DNA from: a bacterium ADurb.Bin374 | GTDB taxonomy: Bacteria > Riflebacteria > Ozemobacteria > Ozemobacterales > Ozemobacteraceae | Direction: 5' to 3' | NCBI GenBank assembly: GCA_002068715.1 | Contig: MWAR01000385.1 | Location: 1-11,773, forward strand | Length of the DNA: 11,773 nt | In this document: piece by piece, positions 7,038 through 11,773 of the stretch | Layout: every line of letters begins with the position of its first letter | Position numbering within the stretch: the stretch's first letter is position 1 | Translations under genes and position numbers: made by a program | Notes under the pieces: generated by a model | Told to the model about the DNA's origin: nothing | The model's input: only the letters and a program-made list of their open reading frames with translations | The model's database searches: none

Positions 7038-7705
7038 AAAACGTATTATTTTTTTTACATCTGTCGTTGTTTTTTTACATTTTTTCCCCGGGCACGCTCA
7101 TAGCCCAGGAGTATCATCGCACCGATCTCGAACGGCTGTTGCGTGAGCACCCCCTGATGAAGCGCTTCGACCCCGAGACGGCACGCTTCATCAAAACCCC
7201 CGACGATCGCAAGGACATCTCGCAGATCCGCGCGGAGTTGGCAGACCTCGAAAAGCGTCTCACGCAGGCCGAAGCGGAGAAATCGGCGATCGTCAAAGGT
7301 GATCTGCTTTCACAGACCGATCCACGGAAGCTCGAGACTGTCTGGGAGCGTATCAGGAAGATGGATTCCAAGATCGCCGCCATGCAGAGCGCGTTCGAAC
7401 GCCTTTCGAAGCTTCTTGCGAGCGGCGGCATTCCTCCCCTCAAGACCCTCATGGATGACGTCGGCACCCTCATATCCGACGTTCTCTCTCGGATCCCTCA
7501 CGGCCATACGGCGATACTCCTGAATCTGTTTCCCCGCTTCCCCGTTCCATGCCCAGCTTTTCCGGAAGCAGGTCTCAATGATTTTCTGATGAAAAATGAT
7601 GTTCATCTCCTCCGCCGCTACGCATCCTTTTCCTGTTACACGGTGCTTTTGTTTCCATCGTGTTCTGAACCCATTCTTTTCAACAAAGGAGAAAACGAAA
7701 GATGA
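7034..7705 (+). CDS. Short Skp/OmpH-like exported coiled-coil protein (paralog A)
   Basis: This 223-residue product has a signal peptide (1-24, ending LIA before QE) and then a motif shared without gaps with the next two proteins: H39-P-x-M-x-x-F-D, with Phe52 and Pro56 at fixed distances. A charged helical stretch at about 58-130 has heptad character, as in the arms of Skp. A segment with ILLNLF (161-166) corresponds to the VLNSTF strand of its neighbours. It lacks the C-terminal GG..T.[DE]V block; its last 50 residues are unlike the others and Cys- and Phe-rich. It may be a shortened or decaying copy. The start overlaps the previous stop and has no ribosome site of its own. Three long T runs (8, 7 and 6) fall within the signal peptide codons. 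A holdase or envelope role is inferred only from the Skp resemblance. Confidence 0.72.
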   Translation: MKNVLFFLHLSLFFYIFSPGTLIAQEYHRTDLERLLREHPLMKRFDPETARFIKTPDDRKDISQIRAELADLEKRLTQAEAEKSAIVKGDLLSQTDPRKLETVWERIRKMDSKIAAMQSAFERLSKLLASGGIPPLKTLMDDVGTLISDVLSRIPHGHTAILLNLFPRFPVPCPAFPEAGLNDFLMKNDVHLLRRYASFSCYTVLLFPSCSEPILFNKGENER

Positions 7706-8616
7706 GACACTGCACGACATTTTTCGTTTCCATCATCCTGTTGATTTTCGCCTACCCCTGCCACGGAAGCGATATCAGAGCAAAAACGGCGAAAATCAAT
7801 CTTGGAATTGCGGCAAGCCTTCATCCCAGAATGTCTCTTTTCGATTTTCAAAATCTCGGTTTTTTCAAAGTCCCCCTCGGTCTTTCAAGCGAAGCGTTCT
7901 CCGAAGCCGTCGCACGATCCGCTGTCGCCGCGTCATCGCAGGAACTGAACAAACGGCTCGAGGAACTGGATGGCGAATTGTCTGAGGTCACGCGAAAAAA
8001 ACAGGCTCTGTTCCAGTCTTCCGCCAATGCGGAACCGGGCAATGAAGCCGCAAGAACGCAACTCGCCGCTCTGGATGAACAGGCCCGTCGACTCCGCATC
8101 GAACGAAGCGAAACGGAGTTCGCTATCGAACACCCCGAGCTCACCACCCCCTCGGAAACCCGAAAAATACTGCAAGAAATCGATCGCGAGCTCATGGATG
8201 TCGTAAGGGGCATCGCAACGAAAAACGGGTATGACGTGGTTTTGAATTCGACTTTTCCCGTGCCGTTCGGGTATCCTCTGACATATCGCACCGGCAAGGA
8301 GTTCGGACGGGGTGTCTCGGGCCTCGAGCAGCAGGTCTTTTACGCCCTGACCGCCAATCACGAAGATACGAATCAGACGCAGACCAAGGAAGACCGGTTT
8401 TCCATCTGGCTTCAGCTCACCGGACACCCCGAAACCCAGCGGTTTCTTCCGCTGCAGCCGTGGCCTCTCGTGGTTCATGGCGGAGAAAGCATCACGGCGG
8501 ACGTCGTGAGAACACTTTACACGAGATACCGTATTTCCCCGGATATCATCGAGACCGCCGCTTCCGTCATTTCGGAGTATGAATCATCTTCACCCCCGAT
8601 TCCGGGGGAAAACTGA
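7702..8616 (+). CDS. Extended Skp/OmpH-like exported protein (paralog B)
   Basis: This 304-residue product has a signal peptide (1-22, ending CHG). It has the HPxMxxFD motif at 41-48 with the conserved Phe54 and Pro58. A long charged helical region (about 65-172) ends in IATKNGYDVVLNSTF (171-185), which matches the end of the second arm and the following strand in Skp/OmpH proteins. An unusual insert of about 75 residues follows. The C-terminal block GGESITADVV (260-269) then resembles the DITDEV segment of OmpH. Skp is about 160 residues, so this is nearly twice the usual length. ATG 7702 overlaps the previous stop (ATGA) and has AAAGGAG at 7685-7691. Skp binds unfolded outer-membrane proteins in the periplasm; the same role here is inference. 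Confidence 0.8.
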   Translation: MRHCTTFFVSIILLIFAYPCHGSDIRAKTAKINLGIAASLHPRMSLFDFQNLGFFKVPLGLSSEAFSEAVARSAVAASSQELNKRLEELDGELSEVTRKKQALFQSSANAEPGNEAARTQLAALDEQARRLRIERSETEFAIEHPELTTPSETRKILQEIDRELMDVVRGIATKNGYDVVLNSTFPVPFGYPLTYRTGKEFGRGVSGLEQQVFYALTANHEDTNQTQTKEDRFSIWLQLTGHPETQRFLPLQPWPLVVHGGESITADVVRTLYTRYRISPDIIETAASVISEYESSSPPIPGEN

Positions 8617-8693
8617 TATCCTTGTTTCCGGCCATTATTTGGTCATCCGTCTTTTCACCATTAGATATCTCATTCCTTCCGAGGAGCCCGACA

Positions 8694-9665
8694 ATGAACC
8701 TGATCGTGAACCGAAAAGCGATCCTCCTGTTTGTCTGTTTTTCCCTCCTGCAGTGGCCGTTCACGGCTTTTGCTCAGGGTGCGGGCGGCGCGCTCATCGG
8801 GAAAGTGGATTTTCGCGCCCTCGTTCTTCTCCACCCATCGATGTTCGGATATGACACGGAAAAATCAGCCTTTCTGGTCGAACCCTCGAAAGCGAAACTT
8901 CCCCAGCAAATTGAACGGCGTTCCCAGGAACAGAAACAACGGGTCGAGGAGCTGGAAAACGAGATCCGGGCTCTGCGAGCGAAAATAACCGAGCTTCATC
9001 GAAATTACACCCGTGACGTGACGGAACTGAGCGACAGATACACGACAGGCATCGTCGAACTGGCGACGGGGCCAGCGGGCATGAAACGGCAACAGTTCGA
9101 GCTCGACAAAGCACAACTGGATTCGACGTATCAGGCCAAGCTGCAGTCGGCATCCGGACGGTGTGTCGCCGCGACGGAAGAACTCGAAAACCTGCAGCAG
9201 ATCTCCCTCACCCCTGGATACACGACGCCAGAGGAAACGGAGGCACGGTTCAACGTGATCGTGAAAGAAGTCCGGCAGGTGGTCCAGTCCGTTGCCGCTC
9301 GGCGGGGAATTCAAATCGTTCTGAACACGAGTTTTCAACGCTCCCTCCGGAATGTACGCACCACCCGGGAATCGGAAGAGCCAATCGATCTCAGCTATCA
9401 GAAAATTTTTACAACTCCCTTCACGCGCGAGGTGGGATCAAGCCATGACTTCACGGCAGGGTACTACGAGAACATCATAAGTATGACGCGGAACTGGCTA
9501 GATCACGGGTCGCGGATTCTCAAGCCGGCAAAGTCTTCTTTCATCGATTCAGACATCGTCTGTGGGGGAATCGACCTCACCGGCGAAGTACTTACCACCC
9601 TGTTTGCATCGTATAAACTCAATCAGAACATCGGAGCCGCCGTCATCAAAGCCGCCCTCGAGTAG
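8694..9665 (+). CDS. Extended Skp/OmpH-like exported protein (paralog C)
   Basis: I chose ATG 8694 (323 residues) because GAGGAG lies at 8681-8686, seven bases upstream, and a clean signal peptide follows (1-27, ending AFA before QG). The frame also opens at TTG 8622, but that adds an ill-fitting N-terminus. The protein carries KVDFRA, then HPSMFGYD (47-54) with Phe60 and Pro64 as in its neighbours. A coiled-coil-like region follows at about 70-168, then QIVLNTSF (207-214), an insert of about 75 residues and GGIDLTGEVLTTLF (291-304). This last block is the closest of the three to the OmpH signature DITDEVL. It is the fullest member of the family here. A 77-base gap separates it from paralog B, and a weak terminator overlaps its stop. 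Confidence 0.82.
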   Translation: MNLIVNRKAILLFVCFSLLQWPFTAFAQGAGGALIGKVDFRALVLLHPSMFGYDTEKSAFLVEPSKAKLPQQIERRSQEQKQRVEELENEIRALRAKITELHRNYTRDVTELSDRYTTGIVELATGPAGMKRQQFELDKAQLDSTYQAKLQSASGRCVAATEELENLQQISLTPGYTTPEETEARFNVIVKEVRQVVQSVAARRGIQIVLNTSFQRSLRNVRTTRESEEPIDLSYQKIFTTPFTREVGSSHDFTAGYYENIISMTRNWLDHGSRILKPAKSSFIDSDIVCGGIDLTGEVLTTLFASYKLNQNIGAAVIKAALE

Positions 9666-9672
9666 GGCTTTT
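9654..9672 (+). terminator. Weak intrinsic terminator overlapping the stop of paralog C
   Basis: GCCCT (9654-9658) can pair with AGGGC (9664-9668) around a five-base loop, followed by TTTT (9669-9672). The TAG stop (9663-9665) is inside the hairpin. The stem is short, so termination may be partial. Confidence 0.4.
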
Positions 9673-9758
9673 CCATGAGCGGTACATTTTATGCGTCTCA
9701 TTGTAAACGGATACATCTGCCTGGTCCGACAGCAAGAACCTGAAGCGAGGAGTTGCCC

Positions 9759-11773
9759 ATGAATATGCGAAAATGCGAACGGATCCTTCTGGTGATGCTT
9801 CTCGTCTTTTTCGGCGGCAGCCTGTCGCTCGCGACGGCGGCCGAACAGGATGCGCGCTACAAGCGCAACGGCGAGGCCTATCTCCTCATCGGCAAAGAGT
9901 CGGAGCTTCCCGCCGGCAACATCGATTACCGCGGGATCTGGCGCATGAGCGATCCCGAGGGCATCTTCAAACTGAAGGAGCCCCAGTATCTCGTCGGAGA
10001 AGTCGACATCCTGGACATGACCGTCGACCTGTATCGCAACATCCACACGCTGAGTGACCCGAAGAAAACTGCGATCGGCAACAATTTCAAGATCAAGCGC
10101 CAGGTCATCGACGACGGCGTCACGATCGCCGAAGCGGACAAAGGGTGCCACTCCTACATCCATTATGACCACCGCAATGCCTACTGGGGACACAACACAC
10201 CCCTCTACCGCACAGGGCCTGCCAACCGCACGGTGAAAGGGAGTGTCCCCATCAAATCCGCCGGTCCCGGCGTCGAGACGACGGCCCCTGACAACCCCGA
10301 TGCCTACCTGCCGAAGTTTTCCAACGCAGCTCTCCAGTTGGGTGTTCACACCGGGAAAAAATGGTATGAAATTCCGAACGGTGCCTGGTATTCCAGCTGG
10401 AACAGGAAAAAAGGGTGTCAGTGGTTCTACCAGGTTTTCGCCGACAAGGTCACGGGAACGCAGTATGACTGGTCTCTCCAGCAGTGGAAACCGAATATCA
10501 CGGCGATGAGCTACTCGAAGCAGTCAGGCAAGCCCTTTGCGACGACCTACGACATGCAGATCAAGCGTGCGACCCTGGCCGGCTGTCTCGACGGCTGCGG
10601 CGGCGCCTCCGGTGACGGTGCGGTCAAGACCGACAAGATGATCTTCAGCTCGGCATTCATGCCGATGCTCGACAAGCTCGGCAACGCGACCTCGCGCACC
10701 TACTTCTACTCCCGCCCCGAGGGCAAGGCGAACTATTCGATCACCACGACCGGGGAAGGCAGCTCGAATTACGTGCTCAAGGGCGATGCCGTCGGGTATG
10801 ACAAGGTTCCCGACACCCAGTGGCTCGGCGTCTCGATGAAAGACGAGAACAGCGACTACCTGTACTGCCTCGGGAACTCCGTCATCAAGAAATGGATCAA
10901 GGACGGAGGCGGAAACTCGACAGGCATCAACATTGCGGCCGTCACGGTTTCGAACCAATGGAACCAGAAAGGCGGGATTGTCTTCGCGTTCGACGAAAAA
11001 GAAAAGATGGTCTACAAGTTCGTCAGAAACGAAGCAGGCGCACACGAAAACTCCGCCTTCCCGATCAGCAGCATCCTCGCCCAGATCGGCGCCGACAATG
11101 ACGCGAAGATCGACGACATCAAGGCTGACGGCGACGGAAATCTGTTCGTCGGCCTGACATTCCCCGGAGTCGACCTCACCGTGAAGGAAGTCACGTCGAA
11201 ATGGACTCTCAACAACGCCTATACGTATGAGCTTCAGCCCCCCGGAAGCGAGCTCCAGAAGGGGTCGCTCCTGTTCAAACAGGATTTCACGAAATCCATT
11301 TTCCGCATCAGCGCGATGGGCGAACCACCGAAAGAAGTCGGCAAAAAAGTCGTTGCCACACAGGTCTACAAACGGGACGTCGCCATGGATCCCAAGGGAT
11401 GGCTGGAATTGCAAACCGCCGGCATGGGAAGCGTCGGCACCATCGTCGCCTCCTGGACAACCCCTCCGGCCAAAGGCACGATCAGCGATTATTCCATTTA
11501 CACGAAAAAATCCACCGACCCCGATATCGGTCGCGCAAGACTCGCGGTCATCAACGTGCCGAAACCACCCGATGTTCTGAGCCTGGGTGGCGATAAATCG
11601 TATCTCGACATCATCGGTGCATACAAAAACAGTATTCCGATCTTCGATCCGAACAAACGTTCAACGCAGCAGAATGTCAACGACCGCTATTCCGGCACGC
11701 TAGATACCAGACAACTCTACTTCTACATGGTTGAAAACTATCCGATTCCGACCGGTGCGCAGAACCCGACGGT
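9759..11773 (+). CDS. Large secreted protein of unknown function, cut by the right edge
   Basis: The frame is open from ATG 9759 to the end of the window (671 residues, C-terminus missing). GAGGAG at 9747-9752 sits six bases before the start. Residues 1-27/28 form a signal peptide (basic start, LLVMLLVFF core, ATAA before EQ). The mature part is rich in aromatic, Gly, Ser and Thr residues and short strands, as in large extracellular beta-proteins. Stretches such as GIVFAFDEKEKMVYKF (406-421) and IKADGDGNLFVGL (454-466) look like blades of a beta-propeller, but I cannot name a family. Cysteines are few; two lie close together at 276 and 280 (CLDGC). The 93-base gap before it shows no convincing promoter. 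Long minus-strand frames over it look like shadows. A surface or cell-envelope role is only inference. Confidence 0.8.
   Translation, partial: MNMRKCERILLVMLLVFFGGSLSLATAAEQDARYKRNGEAYLLIGKESELPAGNIDYRGIWRMSDPEGIFKLKEPQYLVGEVDILDMTVDLYRNIHTLSDPKKTAIGNNFKIKRQVIDDGVTIAEADKGCHSYIHYDHRNAYWGHNTPLYRTGPANRTVKGSVPIKSAGPGVETTAPDNPDAYLPKFSNAALQLGVHTGKKWYEIPNGAWYSSWNRKKGCQWFYQVFADKVTGTQYDWSLQQWKPNITAMSYSKQSGKPFATTYDMQIKRATLAGCLDGCGGASGDGAVKTDKMIFSSAFMPMLDKLGNATSRTYFYSRPEGKANYSITTTGEGSSNYVLKGDAVGYDKVPDTQWLGVSMKDENSDYLYCLGNSVIKKWIKDGGGNSTGINIAAVTVSNQWNQKGGIVFAFDEKEKMVYKFVRNEAGAHENSAFPISSILAQIGADNDAKIDDIKADGDGNLFVGLTFPGVDLTVKEVTSKWTLNNAYTYELQPPGSELQKGSLLFKQDFTKSIFRISAMGEPPKEVGKKVVATQVYKRDVAMDPKGWLELQTAGMGSVGTIVASWTTPPAKGTISDYSIYTKKSTDPDIGRARLAVINVPKPPDVLSLGGDKSYLDIIGAYKNSIPIFDPNKRSTQQNVNDRYSGTLDTRQLYFYMVENYPIPTGAQNPT

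Noticed and set aside
8593..8608. CCCCCG/CGGGGG hairpin near the stop of paralog B as a terminator
   Set aside because: The six-pair stem is inside the coding end and is followed by AAAACTG, not a T run. It may slow transcription but does not support a terminator call.
8622..8693. TTG start at 8622 for paralog C
   Set aside because: It has no ribosome site and would put 24 extra residues before a clean signal peptide. ATG 8694 has GAGGAG at good spacing.
9549..11414. Minus-strand frames of 266 and 296 residues opposite the large secreted gene
   Set aside because: The plus-strand frame has a good ribosome site, a signal peptide and continues unbroken for over 2 kb. The minus frames show shadow composition.

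Overview
The window is GC-rich bacterial DNA, and the coding is dense apart from one 309-base gap. The organism is probably diderm. It has several proteins with Sec signal peptides that resemble the periplasmic chaperone Skp/OmpH, and a multi-pass membrane histidine kinase. I cannot fix the phylum from sequence alone. A poorly studied lineage such as Candidatus Riflebacteria/Ozemobacteria is only a hunch.

Left part (1-2532). Two signalling genes diverge from an 86-base spacer. One runs off the left edge on the minus strand and gives the N-terminus of a membrane-anchored protein. The other, on the plus strand, is a membrane PAS-type histidine kinase. Its PAS domain is broken by a -1 change of frame near 1600, so the gene reads as two overlapping open frames.

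Middle part (2533-6306). A non-coding stretch holds three short palindromes that share GTAG-type ends, followed by a good sigma70-like promoter. Then come tRNA-Leu(UAG) and tRNA-Gly(UCC), and 33 bases later the tightly packed tig-clpP-clpX genes. These encode trigger factor (ribosome-bound chaperone) and the two subunits of the ClpXP protease. clpP starts inside the tig stop (GTGA), and clpX follows four bases after clpP. A strong hairpin-plus-T terminator closes the unit.

Right part (6342-11773). Four genes for exported proteins follow. The first three are joined by two ATGA overlaps; the fourth follows 77 bases later. The first is unrecognised. The next three are divergent paralogs sharing an ungapped N-terminal HPxM motif, a central helical region and a VLN-type strand. 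The last two also share a C-terminal GG..T.[DE]V block. This layout resembles an expanded and lengthened Skp/OmpH family. After a weak terminator over the last stop codon, a large secreted protein begins with its own ribosome binding site and runs off the right edge. I recognise no family for it. The most interesting part of the window is this exported protein cluster (6342-11773), which sits directly after a general protein quality-control operon.
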